64,000 nt of DNA from Oscillospiraceae bacterium (GCA_910575815.1 CAJTFN010000011.1:1-64000); one strand, 5' to 3'; shown: positions 1 to 6,884, numbered from the stretch's first letter. Made by a program: numbers and translations. The notes: generated from the sequence alone by a model not told the origin.

Positions 1-1
1 T

Positions 2-94
2 TTGACTCAAACAGAGCAAAACGCCGATTTTACGCTAAACCTGCCTTCCATGCCGGTTACCGCCAGCGCGGACAATTCAGAAGAGGAGGACTGA
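2..94 (+). CDS. 3' end of an upstream prophage gene (partial)
   Basis: An open frame enters from the left edge and ends with TGA at 92-94. The readable tail is acidic (it ends SADNSEEED). It lies 3 bases before the next phage gene, so it is probably the last codons of a late structural or tail-associated gene. Too short to identify. Confidence 0.55.
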   Translation: MTQTEQNADFTLNLPSMPVTASADNSEEED

Positions 95-97
95 TAT

Positions 98-412
98 ATG
101 ATGGCTGAAAAATGCACGGATAATCCCAGGGATTGTCCCTTAATCCCCCGGGTGGAGGCCCTGGAGCGAACCAATGAGCAGCACAGTGCCACACACCGGG
201 AGATGTTCGACCGGCTGAGGGGCTTGGAAACCCTCAGCGCCGTTCAGGAAAACAAGCTGAATTCCATCCTGACCAAGCTGGACAACCTGACCGGGAAGGT
301 GGAGGGCCTGGAGACCAAGCCCGCCAAGCGGTGGGAGTCCATCGTGGAAAAGGCCCTGTGGGCCGTTTGCGCCGCCGTCATCGCCTTTCTTCTGGGAAGG
401 GTGGGGCTGTGA
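98..412 (+). CDS. Small phage membrane protein, XhlA/hemolysin-like
   Basis: 104 residues: a polar, probably helical coiled-coil region (about residues 20-75) followed by one C-terminal membrane segment (about 84-102, ALWAVCAAVIAFLLG). This arrangement is typical of XhlA-like proteins that sit beside phage holins and assist lysis. A strong AGGAGG-type site (GAGGAGGACTG) lies upstream. The stop overlaps the next gene by 4 bases. The family assignment is by architecture only. Confidence 0.6.
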   Translation: MMAEKCTDNPRDCPLIPRVEALERTNEQHSATHREMFDRLRGLETLSAVQENKLNSILTKLDNLTGKVEGLETKPAKRWESIVEKALWAVCAAVIAFLLGRVGL

Positions 413-627
413 AAACGTCGAACCGGATCCTGCTGGCTATGGGCCTCTTTGCCCTGGCCTTTATCGTGGCGATGACCGTGATCTTCTGCGTAAAGGGCGC
501 GGTGCCGGACACATTGATTCAGTACACTCTGGGGGCGGGCGGCGTAGAGGCCCTGCTGCTGGCGGGGATTAAGATTTCGAAGGTGAGAGCCGGGAAAGGA
601 GGCGAGGACGATGAAGAAGTTCCTTAG
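409..627 (+). CDS. Small two-segment membrane protein, holin-like
   Basis: 72 residues starting at GTG 409, which overlaps the previous stop (GTGA). Two hydrophobic stretches (about residues 8-29 and 38-56) are followed by a charged tail rich in G, E and D. Size, topology and position between an XhlA-like gene and an LLH holin suggest a role in phage lysis, but I do not recognise the family. The alternative upstream ATG at 331 would overlap the previous gene heavily and is less likely. Confidence 0.55.
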   Translation: MKTSNRILLAMGLFALAFIVAMTVIFCVKGAVPDTLIQYTLGAGGVEALLLAGIKISKVRAGKGGEDDEEVP

Positions 628-666
628 CTGAGGGCATAGGAAAGCCGCCCGGAAGGGCGGCGAGAA

Positions 667-696
667 TTGACAAAGCGTGACGGGGCATGGTATGAT
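667..696 (+). promoter_or_regulatory. Promoter of the putative toxin mRNA
   Basis: TTGACA at 667-672 and TATGAT at 691-696 with an 18-base spacer. It points to the 28-codon ORF at 785. The predicted transcript would have a leader of about 80 bases. Confidence 0.6.
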
Positions 697-784
697 GAAC
701 CCGGAAGGACGCTGTTACATAATAGGCGGTTGGCCCACCGTTTGTACCCCTGAGCAAAATCCATGAAGGGGGGAGGTGGTGCGG

Positions 785-871
785 ATGTGGAAGAGACGGC
801 TTTTCGCCGTTCTGCGTTTCCTGGCGCTTTGCGCCGTGTGGGCGTGGATGCTTGCCACAAAAGCGTGTTAG
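785..871 (+). CDS. 28-aa hydrophobic peptide, candidate type I toxin
   Basis: The ORF reads MWKRRLFAVLRF followed by a hydrophobic stretch and ends ATKAC: a basic N-terminus, one membrane-spanning segment, and a stop at 869-871. A strong ribosome site (GGGGGGAGGTGGT) precedes the ATG. It has its own promoter (667-696), and a convergent antisense promoter (954-981) reads into its 3' end. This is the layout of type I toxin-antitoxin loci of Firmicutes plasmids and phages, whose toxins are 20-60 residue membrane peptides. No known toxin sequence was recognised, so the toxin role is inferred from architecture. Confidence 0.55.
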   Translation: MWKRRLFAVLRFLALCAVWAWMLATKAC

Positions 872-899
872 CCGCCCGGTCCCTACCCGAGCGGCTAAC
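867..899. terminator. Shared hairpin at the 3' ends of the sense and antisense RNAs
   Basis: GTTAGCCGCCCGG and CCGAGCGGCTAAC pair almost perfectly around a 7-base loop. On the minus strand the hairpin is followed by a short T run (at 859-862), so it works as a terminator for the antisense RNA. On the plus strand it overlaps the toxin stop codon and can compete with a second hairpin (GCTAAC...GTTAGC, 894-910). Confidence 0.55.
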
Positions 900-948
900 G
901 ATGAGTTAGCTCGTATTCTGGGCTGACCGCCGTAGCAGCGCCCTTCTA
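870..948 (-). ncRNA. Candidate antisense antitoxin RNA
   Basis: Predicted from the minus-strand promoter at 954-981 and the hairpin plus T run at about 859-899. The roughly 80-90 base RNA would overlap the 3' end of the 28-codon toxin ORF and its terminator. The ends are estimates. Confidence 0.45.
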
Positions 949-953
949 TGCTC

Positions 954-981
954 ATTATACCAAACAAAGCCGCTTTGTCAA
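954..981 (-). promoter_or_regulatory. Strong promoter for the antisense RNA
   Basis: On the minus strand: TTGACA (976-981), 16-base spacer, TATAAT (954-959). Both boxes are perfect consensus. No minus-strand ORF with a ribosome site follows, so a non-coding product is likely. Confidence 0.65.
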
Positions 982-1022
982 GTGCGACAGGGTGGCTTTT
1001 GTCCGTCCGGAAAGGAATTGTA

Positions 1023-1379
1023 ATGGAAAATATGTATGAAATCATCGGGAATCTGCTGGCGGCTTTCGCCGTGGCGCTGCTGGCCTATCTGACGCCGAAG
1101 GCGAAGGCGTGGTTTATCGCCCACACCAACGCCGCCACGCAGGAGAACATTCGGAAATTGGTGGAGTCCTTCGCCCGGGCGGCGGAGCAGCTGTATCATG
1201 ACCAGGATCCCACCGGGGCGAAGCGGCAGCAGTTTGTCCAGGAACAGCTGCGGGCCATGGGCGTGGTGGTCACCGAGGCGATTATTAACATGATTGAGGG
1301 CGCGGTCTGGGAGATCAACACGGAAAACCGAAAGGCGCTGGTGCAGACCAAGGAGATCGTCTCCGGGGGCGCGGTATGA
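1023..1379 (+). CDS. Phage holin, LLH family
   Basis: 118 residues. One N-terminal membrane segment (about residues 8-27) is followed by a charged helical region containing KAWF, ESFARAAEQLY and GAKRQQFVQEQL, the pattern of LLH-type holins. The start at ATG 1023 follows GGAAAGGAATTGTA; the longer frame from 948 would run through the antisense promoter and is less likely. It overlaps the endolysin start by 4 bases. Holins permeabilise the membrane at the end of the lytic cycle and release endolysin. Confidence 0.75.
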   Translation: MENMYEIIGNLLAAFAVALLAYLTPKAKAWFIAHTNAATQENIRKLVESFARAAEQLYHDQDPTGAKRQQFVQEQLRAMGVVVTEAIINMIEGAVWEINTENRKALVQTKEIVSGGAV

Positions 1380-2017
1380 CCGCTGGGAAGGTGCTGGCAA
1401 TTGCAACGGCGGAGCTGGGGACCAAGGAGTCCCCGGCCAACTCCAACCGGGTAAAGTACAATACTTGGTACTATGGCCGGGAGGTCTCCGGATCCGCCTA
1501 CCCCTGGTGCATGGCTTTTGTTCAGTGGGTGTTCCATCAGGCGGGGATTTCCCTTCCCCTGAAAACCGCCTCCTGCGGAGCCCTGATGAACGCCGCGAAG
1601 AAGTCCGGCCAGTGGGTGACGAAAAACTATCTTCCCGGGGACGTGGTGATCTACGACTTCCCCGGCGGCGCGGCCACAGACCATACCGGCATCATTGAGA
1701 AGGTGGCGGCCTCCGGCGTGGTGGCCATTGAAGGCAACACCTCCCAGGCCGGAAGCCAGTCCAACGGCGGCATGGTCTGCCGAAAGACCCGGCCTTACAG
1801 TCAGATCGTGGGCGCGGTGCGCCCGAACTATCAAAAGGAGGATAAACGTATGGACAACATCCCCAGCCCCGCCCACAAGGAGGGCGTCGAGTGGGCCAGG
1901 AAGAACGGCATCCTGACCGGCGATGCGTCCGGAGACCTGAAGCTCTCCGAACCCCTTACCCGGCAGCAGATGTGCACCATGCTACACAGGTTCGCCAAGA
2001 AGATCGGAAAAGTTTAA
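1376..2017 (+). CDS. CHAP-domain endolysin with a C-terminal SLH-like segment
   Basis: 213 residues. The N-terminal two thirds is a CHAP-type amidase/endopeptidase: the catalytic Cys lies in YPWCMAFVQWV (about residue 45) and His in DHTGIIEKV (about residue 103), with PGDVVIYDF between them. The C-terminal 55 residues (EWARKNGILTG, EPLTRQQMCTMLHRF) match the core of S-layer-homology-like modules that hold enzymes on the wall. The start ATGA overlaps the holin stop. It cuts peptidoglycan during phage release. Confidence 0.85.
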   Translation: MTAGKVLAIATAELGTKESPANSNRVKYNTWYYGREVSGSAYPWCMAFVQWVFHQAGISLPLKTASCGALMNAAKKSGQWVTKNYLPGDVVIYDFPGGAATDHTGIIEKVAASGVVAIEGNTSQAGSQSNGGMVCRKTRPYSQIVGAVRPNYQKEDKRMDNIPSPAHKEGVEWARKNGILTGDASGDLKLSEPLTRQQMCTMLHRFAKKIGKV

Positions 2018-2020
2018 TAC

Positions 2021-2254
2021 ATGAATCTGCGGCGTGGCCTGACTTTCCCGGAATGTGAGCGCTACCGCCTGGAGTGTAATTTCACCGAAGACGAACGGAG
2101 AGTATTTGACCTGTGTGTCCGCAGCTGGCCCCGCATTCAAATTGCGGCGGCCCTGGACATGTCCATCTCCACCGTGGACCGGCGCATTCATGACATAAAG
2201 CTGAAAATCCGGAAGGTCAGAGACGATTGTGATAGAAAATTGATGGGAACTTGA
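2021..2254 (+). CDS. Small helix-turn-helix protein of the phage late region
   Basis: 77 residues. Residues about 27-65 (TEDERRVFDLCVRSW, then IQIAAALDMSISTVDRRIHD) form a clear helix-turn-helix of the sigma-70 region 4/LuxR type. No other domain. It starts 3 bases after the endolysin and ends inside the stem of a strong terminator, so it is the last gene of the lysis transcript. A regulatory role in phage late expression is inferred. Confidence 0.6.
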   Translation: MNLRRGLTFPECERYRLECNFTEDERRVFDLCVRSWPRIQIAAALDMSISTVDRRIHDIKLKIRKVRDDCDRKLMGT

Positions 2255-2274
2255 TAGGTTCCCATCAATTTTTT
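2237..2274 (+). terminator. Intrinsic terminator of the lysis operon
   Basis: A perfect 14-base stem (AAATTGATGGGAAC / GTTCCCATCAATTT) with a 7-base loop, followed by a T run. The left arm overlaps the 3' end of the HTH gene. Confidence 0.9.
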
Positions 2275-2376
2275 GTGCTACGATAGAGCCCGAAAGAAGG
2301 GAAGCCCCGAAACACGCCGCCGGGAAGCCGAAAGGCAGCGCTTCTCTCCTAATCTGTATTTAAAGGAGCTCAAATC

Positions 2377-2865
2377 ATGGAGAACTACCGTTTTGACCCT
2401 TACACCGGGCGGCCTCTCAGCCCGCCCTCCATGCCGCCCCGCACGTGGGGGGCTTATCCTCCGCGCGGCCTCCCGCAGGCCGCCGAGCCGCCCTTGTCTC
2501 AGTCCCCGGCAGAACAATCCAACGTCATCGTCACCCGAGTGGCGGACTACGATGAAGCAAAGGCAGTCCCCACGGATTTCTCCGGCGTCCTGCGGCTGAT
2601 GCTGGACTGGTCTCATGGATACATCTATGCCAAGGCCGTAGGGGATGACGGGATTCCCGTCTTCCGAAAGTTCCGGTTTGAACCCGAGGCTCCGGCTCCC
2701 GCGCCCGGGACGTATCTGACTATTGAAGAGGGGACGCGCCTGATCCGCGAGGAAACGGCGGCGGCCATGCGGGCCATGCGGGAAGAATTCGCTTCCGCCC
2801 AGCCCCCTGTGAAGGAACTGAAAGAACCGCCGGAGAAGAACTCCGGGAAAGGAAGCAAGGCATGA
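2377..2865 (+). CDS. Unrecognised phage accessory protein (gene 1 of a five-gene block)
   Basis: 162 residues; AAAGGAGCTCAAATC precedes the ATG. The N-terminal 50 residues are proline-rich and probably disordered (PYTGRPLSPPSMPP). The middle (residues 50-105) looks like a small compact domain. The C-terminal third is helical with EEGTRLIREETAAAMRAMRE, then a basic tail. No catalytic motif is visible. It overlaps the next gene by 4 bases, so the two are translationally coupled. Confidence 0.55.
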   Translation: MENYRFDPYTGRPLSPPSMPPRTWGAYPPRGLPQAAEPPLSQSPAEQSNVIVTRVADYDEAKAVPTDFSGVLRLMLDWSHGYIYAKAVGDDGIPVFRKFRFEPEAPAPAPGTYLTIEEGTRLIREETAAAMRAMREEFASAQPPVKELKEPPEKNSGKGSKA

Positions 2866-3107
2866 ATGATATGATGCAGGGCCTCATTCAGATGGCCGTC
2901 GGCGGCGGCGACGCCATGGGCGTGGTGCGGAAGTTCCTGGAGAGCCAGAATCCCGCCGACCCAAGGGTTGCCCAGGCCCGGCGAATGATTTTCGGGAAAT
3001 CCGCCGGCGAGCTGGAACAGGCCGGGCGGAACATGCTGAAGGAAGCCGGGACGCCCCTGGAACAGTTCTTGTCCGCCCTGGGCATCCCCATTCCCGGCGG
3101 AAGATAG
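2862..3107 (+). CDS. Unrecognised small helical protein (gene 2 of the block)
   Basis: 81 residues with an ATGA overlap with the preceding gene. Mostly helical, with motifs AVGGGDAMGVVRKFLES and SAGELEQAGRNMLKEAG. No membrane segment, no cysteines, no recognisable domain. The tight coupling with the upstream gene suggests that the two products form a complex. Confidence 0.5.
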   Translation: MNDMMQGLIQMAVGGGDAMGVVRKFLESQNPADPRVAQARRMIFGKSAGELEQAGRNMLKEAGTPLEQFLSALGIPIPGGR

Positions 3108-3213
3108 ATCTTCTTTTTCAGTTTGCGGTCTTGACCAAAACCGCTCCCATTCGGCATCGTCCGGGGAGCGTACGGCCCCGGCCTGCAATACATGTTTAAA
3201 AGGAGATTTGATT

Positions 3214-3984
3214 ATGGGTAACGATCTGCTTACAGGGTTCCTGGCCGGCCAGTCCGACAACAACGGGAACAACAGCGGCAATGGTGGCGGTTTCTTCGGA
3301 AATGAGGGCCTTTGGGCCGTCATCATCCTGGCCATCATCTTCGGCTGGGGCAACGGAAACGGTTTTGGCGGCAGAAACGGCGGCGGCAACGGAGGTGATA
3401 ACGTGACGGTCGTGCCTTATCCCGCCCCCGGCTGCTTCGGCGGCTTTGGCGGCGGCTATCCCACGGAGGCGGTTCTCCAGCGGGCCCTTGACACCCAGAC
3501 CATCATTGGGAAGCTGGACGGAGCAACCCAGGGCCTGTGCGACGGGTTCTACGCCACGCAGAACGGCATCAACGGTCTGGGGACCACCATCATGCAGACC
3601 GCCTCTCAGGCGGAGCTGGCCCGCTGCCAGCAGCAGGCCGCCCTGATGCAGCAGCTGTATAACCAGAGCTTCCAGAACCAGCAGTGCTGCTGCGAGACAC
3701 AGCGCCTGATCGAGCGCACGTCCTGTGACGCGGCCTATGCGGCGGCGACCAATACCGCCAACATCATCCAGAACGCCCACAACGACACGGACCGGGTGCT
3801 GGCGAAGCTGGACGCGATTGAGTCCTCCCGCAAGGACCAGAAAATCGCGGAACAGGCTGCGGAAATCCAAGCATACCGGCAGAACGCCACCTTCAGCGCC
3901 ATGCTGGATGCAAACACGGCGGAGATTCTGCGGCGTTCCGGATGGAATCAGGGCTGTGGTAACGGCTGCGGTTCCTGCTGCTGA
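3214..3984 (+). CDS. Gly/Asn-rich, Cys-rich membrane-anchored helical protein (gene 3)
   Basis: About 256 residues. ATG 3214 is preferred because AGGAGA at 3201-3206 is 7 bases upstream; TTG 3208 is too close to it. Order of parts: a Gly/Asn-rich segment (residues 15-28), one hydrophobic stretch (LWAVIILAIIFGWG), a second Gly/Asn-rich segment (to about 60), then a long Gln/Ala-rich helix with a CCC motif (QNQQCCCETQ), ending in CGNGCGSCC. The architecture suggests a surface or oligomeric fibre-like protein. The function is unknown. Confidence 0.55.
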   Translation: MGNDLLTGFLAGQSDNNGNNSGNGGGFFGNEGLWAVIILAIIFGWGNGNGFGGRNGGGNGGDNVTVVPYPAPGCFGGFGGGYPTEAVLQRALDTQTIIGKLDGATQGLCDGFYATQNGINGLGTTIMQTASQAELARCQQQAALMQQLYNQSFQNQQCCCETQRLIERTSCDAAYAAATNTANIIQNAHNDTDRVLAKLDAIESSRKDQKIAEQAAEIQAYRQNATFSAMLDANTAEILRRSGWNQGCGNGCGSCC

Positions 3985-4060
3985 TTCTTTCCGGCGCACG
4001 CCGTGACGATATCGGGGCGGCGGGGATTCCTGCCGCCCCTGAATTTATGGAGGTTTTAAA

Positions 4061-4465
4061 ATGGCTTGCAAAACGAGCTGCAAACTCTGTGACCGTCTGG
4101 TGATTTCCCAGGCCGTCACCTTTGCCGACGGGAATGTGGTAATCAATCTGCCTGCCGGGAGCTACCGGAACGGGTGTAAGTACTGCATCGTGATTGCCCA
4201 GGCGATTCCAGCCGCGGCTACCATCAATGCTCCGGTGGTTGTCACCATCGGGACCGGAACGCAGCAGTATCCGCTCACCAACCGCTGCTGCGCCCCGGTG
4301 ACCGCGTGCGGCATCCGCACCCGGACCCGGTATTCCGCTATGGTCTCCACCAGCGCCACCGGCGGCACATTTCGGTTGCTGGGAAAGACTTGCCCCTGTC
4401 CGGACAATTCTTTGCCCAGCATTGATGGCACAGCCCCTGCCACGCCGCCCGCGCCCACTACTTGA
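4061..4465 (+). CDS. Cysteine-rich small beta protein (gene 4)
   Basis: 134 residues; GGAGGTTTTAAA precedes the ATG. There are about 10 cysteines (CKTSCKLCDR at the N-terminus, NRCCAPVTAC in the middle, KTCPCPD near the end) in a sequence rich in beta-strand formers, with a Pro/Thr tail (ATPPAPTT). There is no signal peptide. Cysteine spacing suggests metal binding or cross-linking with the Cys-rich product of the preceding gene; both points are inference. Confidence 0.5.
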   Translation: MACKTSCKLCDRLVISQAVTFADGNVVINLPAGSYRNGCKYCIVIAQAIPAAATINAPVVVTIGTGTQQYPLTNRCCAPVTACGIRTRTRYSAMVSTSATGGTFRLLGKTCPCPDNSLPSIDGTAPATPPAPTT

Positions 4466-4478
4466 AAGGGGGTAGGAC

Positions 4479-5276
4479 ATGAAACGAATTGGAAGAATGG
4501 GCCGTATGGTTCTGATGACTGCCGGACGAGACGGCAGCCGCCAGGATTATGAGCGCCGGGGCAGCAGCGTGGAAAGCCGCTTCCGGGACCGCCAAGGCCG
4601 GGAGCACTATGACAACGGGCGTTTTGCCCCCATGAATGAAGGTGGCATGTGGGTGGATGGCCGCTATCCTGGCGGCTGGGATGGCCAGGACGGAGGCCGT
4701 ATGGGGCTTCCCGCTGGAGGTGTACCATACAGTCAATACCCCATCCATATGCCTTACGTCCCGCCTGTGTATCAAAACAACCAAGAAAAGGAAGGCTGGC
4801 GTCCTATGAACAAAATCGGCTTTAATGTGTCGGGAGAGATGGATCGAATTCCGCCGGAGTTCGATCGTGAGTACCGCATGGATGCCGGTCACCGCGGAAT
4901 GGATGAGGCAGCTTACCGCCGGGGCGGCGAGCGGATGGACGGCCATGGCTCCGGGACTGGGGGTACGCGGTTCTCCAAAGAAATGGCTCATGAGTGGGTC
5001 CAGGGCATGCGCAATGCCGACGGCACCACTGGCCCCCACTGGAGTATGGAGAAGACCGAAGAGGCCCGAGCCCAGCGGGGGATTAACTGCGATCCGCTGG
5101 CGTTCTGGGTGGCAATGAACATGATCTACTCCGACTACTCTAAGGTGGCGGAGAAGGTTAATGCCAACAGCATGGATTTCTACGTTTACATGGCGAAAGC
5201 GTTCCTGGAGGACAAGGACGCGAGAAACCAGGGTGGAGAGAAACTGGCGCGGTATTATGAGTATGTGGTGATGTGA
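4479..5276 (+). CDS. Unrecognised basic protein with a conserved-looking C-terminal domain (gene 5)
   Basis: 265 residues; AAAGGGGGTAGGAC precedes the ATG. The N-terminal 150 residues are Arg/Gly/Met-rich and likely disordered (RRGGERMDGHG). Residues about 160-262 form a helical domain (FSKEMAHEWVQGM, ADGTTGPHWSME, DPLAFWVAMNMIYSDY, ending LARYYEYVV). The C-terminal part resembles an uncharacterised family seen in gut phages (possibly DUF7841, from memory, not searched). A hairpin follows immediately (5279-5304). Confidence 0.55.
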   Translation: MKRIGRMGRMVLMTAGRDGSRQDYERRGSSVESRFRDRQGREHYDNGRFAPMNEGGMWVDGRYPGGWDGQDGGRMGLPAGGVPYSQYPIHMPYVPPVYQNNQEKEGWRPMNKIGFNVSGEMDRIPPEFDREYRMDAGHRGMDEAAYRRGGERMDGHGSGTGGTRFSKEMAHEWVQGMRNADGTTGPHWSMEKTEEARAQRGINCDPLAFWVAMNMIYSDYSKVAEKVNANSMDFYVYMAKAFLEDKDARNQGGEKLARYYEYVVM

Positions 5277-5278
5277 GA

Positions 5279-5304
5279 GAAGGGAGGGCATTTGCCCTCC
5301 CTTC
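5279..5304. terminator. Hairpin at the prophage right end
   Basis: A perfect 11-base stem (GAAGGGAGGGC / GCCCTCCCTTC) with an ATTT loop just after the last accessory gene. No good T run follows on the plus strand, so it may act as a weak terminator or be part of the end structure of the element. Confidence 0.5.
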
Positions 5305-5326
5305 TCAAAAGTATTAAATGTGTTAT

Positions 5327-5431
5327 ATCTTTCTCTCGGCAGGAATCGTAAATCTTCCTGGTATGGATGCAAACCGCCTCGCGGATGCCGCTGAGGTCCT
5401 CCACGGGACCGGGCATGACTTTTTCAGGCAT
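5327..5431 (-). pseudogene. 5' fragment of a small spore-coat-like gene, broken by the prophage end
   Basis: On the minus strand AGGAGG at about 5438-5443 precedes ATG 5429-5431 and reads MPEKVMPGPVEDLSG, then REAVCIHTRKIYDSCREKD. The second part matches, from memory, a Clostridia family with the pattern REAVC..T..VYDSC.DKDC.EDLRV. The match stops after residue 35; the frame then runs into unrelated sequence and ends at 5255. The missing 3' part would lie beyond the left edge if the prophage sits inside the gene. Confidence 0.5.
5333..5342 (+). repeat. Direct repeat copy 1, candidate attachment-site core
   Basis: CTCTCGGCAG recurs exactly at 5740-5749. Around both copies the wider sequence is similar (a hairpin, then TCAAAA and TTAAA, then the 10-mer). 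Copy 1 sits exactly where homology to the coat-like gene stops. Confidence 0.35.
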
Positions 5432-5506
5432 TGCAATACCTCCTAATAAGTAGCTGGCGAAAGAACGAGGTCCTTTCAATCCAGTGTATGCGCGCTGGGA
5501 GCGGAG

Positions 5507-5680
5507 GTGAAAGATTTACGCTTCCTTTGGGATCCTGCCGTGGGATTCCGTAGGAAAGCAGAGCGGCTTCTTGAGTTGCATGTGGATGGAGAAGGGGAGT
5601 ACCGGCTGATCGGTTCCCGTGGAGCCGGGCAGATAGCAATATGGCTATGTTATTGGGAAGCAATCCGCAAAATGGGGTGA
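5507..5680 (+). CDS. Possible 57-aa ORF or C-terminal remnant
   Basis: GTG 5507 opens a frame of 57 residues (VKDLRFLWDP..., ending CYWEAIRKMG) in otherwise non-coding DNA. The frame is open upstream to 5450 without an ATG, so this may be the surviving end of a longer gene. The amino-acid composition is protein-like. No family recognised. Confidence 0.35.
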   Translation: MKDLRFLWDPAVGFRRKAERLLELHVDGEGEYRLIGSRGAGQIAIWLCYWEAIRKMG

Positions 5681-5686
5681 GATAAG

Positions 5687-5715
5687 GAGCGGGAGGGTTT
5701 TAGCTCTCCCGCTTC
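5687..5715 (-). terminator. Hairpin downstream of the GNAT gene
   Basis: GAGCGGGAG pairs with CTCCCGCTT around an 11-base spacer rich in T on the plus strand. It lies 49 bases after the GNAT stop on the minus strand and likely ends that transcript. Confidence 0.45.
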
Positions 5716-5739
5716 AAAACGTTAAAAGCGCTTGTTTCC

Positions 5740-5749
5740 CTCTCGGCAG
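5740..5749 (+). repeat. Direct repeat copy 2
   Basis: CTCTCGGCAG, identical to 5333-5342. On the minus strand it can be read as FCREGNKRF followed by a stop, which recalls the SCREKD break in the coat-like fragment. Confidence 0.35.
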
Positions 5750-5763
5750 AAGCCTCAATTTCT

Positions 5764-6279
5764 CTACAGCTCATCCCGCAGAAGGGCGTACACGCAGTAG
5801 GAGTGGATTTGCCCGTTTTTATAGACGCCGCTGCGCATGGTTCCCTCGCGGGTGAAACCCGCTTTTTCCAGTACCCTGCGAGAGCCCAGGTTATCCGTGA
5901 AGGGTTCCGCGAAGATGCGGATAATATCAAAATGCCCAAAGGCCTCTTCGCAGATTTGCCGGACGGCCTCCGTCATGATGCCCTTGCCCCAATGTTCCTC
6001 CGCCAGCCAATAACCCAGTTCCGCCGATTTCTCATACACATCGCCTTGGAGAAAGACGCCAATACTGCCGGCGGCTTTCCCATTCACAACAATCGCCCGG
6101 GTAAGCTGCCGTGCCTCGCCCTGGGCAATGCAGTCGCCCACATACCAGACTGCGTCCGCCAGGGTGTAAGGGGAGGGGAAGACGTTTCGCAGGTTTGCCG
6201 CGATCTTCGGATTGTTGGCCGCGGCGGCAACGGATTCCGCATCCTCTTCCTGCCATGGCCGCAGAGTGAACAACTGCAT
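5764..6279 (-). CDS. GNAT-family N-acetyltransferase (RimJ/RimL type)
   Basis: 171 residues starting at ATG 6279, with AAGGACG upstream. It has the family pattern: LRPWQEEDAESV at the N-terminus, the acetyl-CoA loop region ELGYWLAEEHWGKGIMTEAV (around residues 95-115), and NLGSRRVLEKAGF near residue 145. It would transfer acetyl from acetyl-CoA to an amine; the substrate cannot be predicted. The gene stands alone, with a long upstream gap. Confidence 0.85.
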   Translation of the reverse strand: MQLFTLRPWQEEDAESVAAAANNPKIAANLRNVFPSPYTLADAVWYVGDCIAQGEARQLTRAIVVNGKAAGSIGVFLQGDVYEKSAELGYWLAEEHWGKGIMTEAVRQICEEAFGHFDIIRIFAEPFTDNLGSRRVLEKAGFTREGTMRSGVYKNGQIHSYCVYALLRDEL

Positions 6280-6443
6280 TTCAGCACGTCCTTTCAGCAA
6301 TTTGCCATTGATTATATCATGAACCCCCAATGCTGTCTACCCTGAGCTTTATACCGGGAATGCCCTTCCGTACATTGCGCTTCATGTTCTAATTTTCGCG
6401 CATGTCCACTTTGCGCAAATTTGGAAATCAATAAAGAAAAGGC

Positions 6444-6471
6444 TTGCAAATTTCCTCTGATCTGGTATAAT
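6444..6471 (+). promoter_or_regulatory. Promoter of yajC
   Basis: TTGCAA (6444-6449), 16-base spacer, TATAAT (6466-6471), about 40 bases before the yajC start. Confidence 0.65.
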
Positions 6472-6509
6472 AGATACAATCTGAGTATACAAAGGAAAGG
6501 AAGCTATTC

Positions 6510-6842
6510 ATGGATTACACAATATTAATGATTGTCGTCATGCTGGCCATCATGTATTTCATGATGATTCGCCCGGAGAACAAGCGCAAGAAAAAGGCGC
6601 AGGAGATGCGGGACAGTCTGAAAAAGGGCGATGTCATTACCTCTATTGGCGGCATCGTGGGCCGGATTGTCTCCGTGAGCAAGGATACCATCGTTGTCGA
6701 GACCAGCGACGACCGGGTTCGCATGGAATTGACCAAGTGGGCCGTCAGCTCCGTAGGCGTCCAGAGCGGTGAACAGCCTGAGGAGAAGAAAGAGGACAAG
6801 AAGGAAGAGAAGAAGGAGCTGGACGACGGTGAGGAGTCCTGA
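6510..6842 (+). CDS. yajC: Preprotein translocase subunit YajC
   Basis: 110 residues. One N-terminal membrane segment (about residues 3-19) leads into the family signature MIRPENKRKKKAQEM, then LKKGDVITSIGGIVGRIVSV. The tail is an acidic/lysine repeat (EEKKEDKKEEKKELDD). YajC accompanies the SecDF-YidC membrane complex. It is alone here, without secD/secF beside it. Confidence 0.93.
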   Translation: MDYTILMIVVMLAIMYFMMIRPENKRKKKAQEMRDSLKKGDVITSIGGIVGRIVSVSKDTIVVETSDDRVRMELTKWAVSSVGVQSGEQPEEKKEDKKEEKKELDDGEES

Positions 6843-6884
6843 TTTTCCAGATCCGGAATCTGCCAATTACCAAGCATAAAAACA

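Noticed and set aside
569..1045. 158-codon minus-strand frame across the toxin-antitoxin region
   Set aside because: It would run through both promoters and the shared hairpin and has no protein-like pattern.
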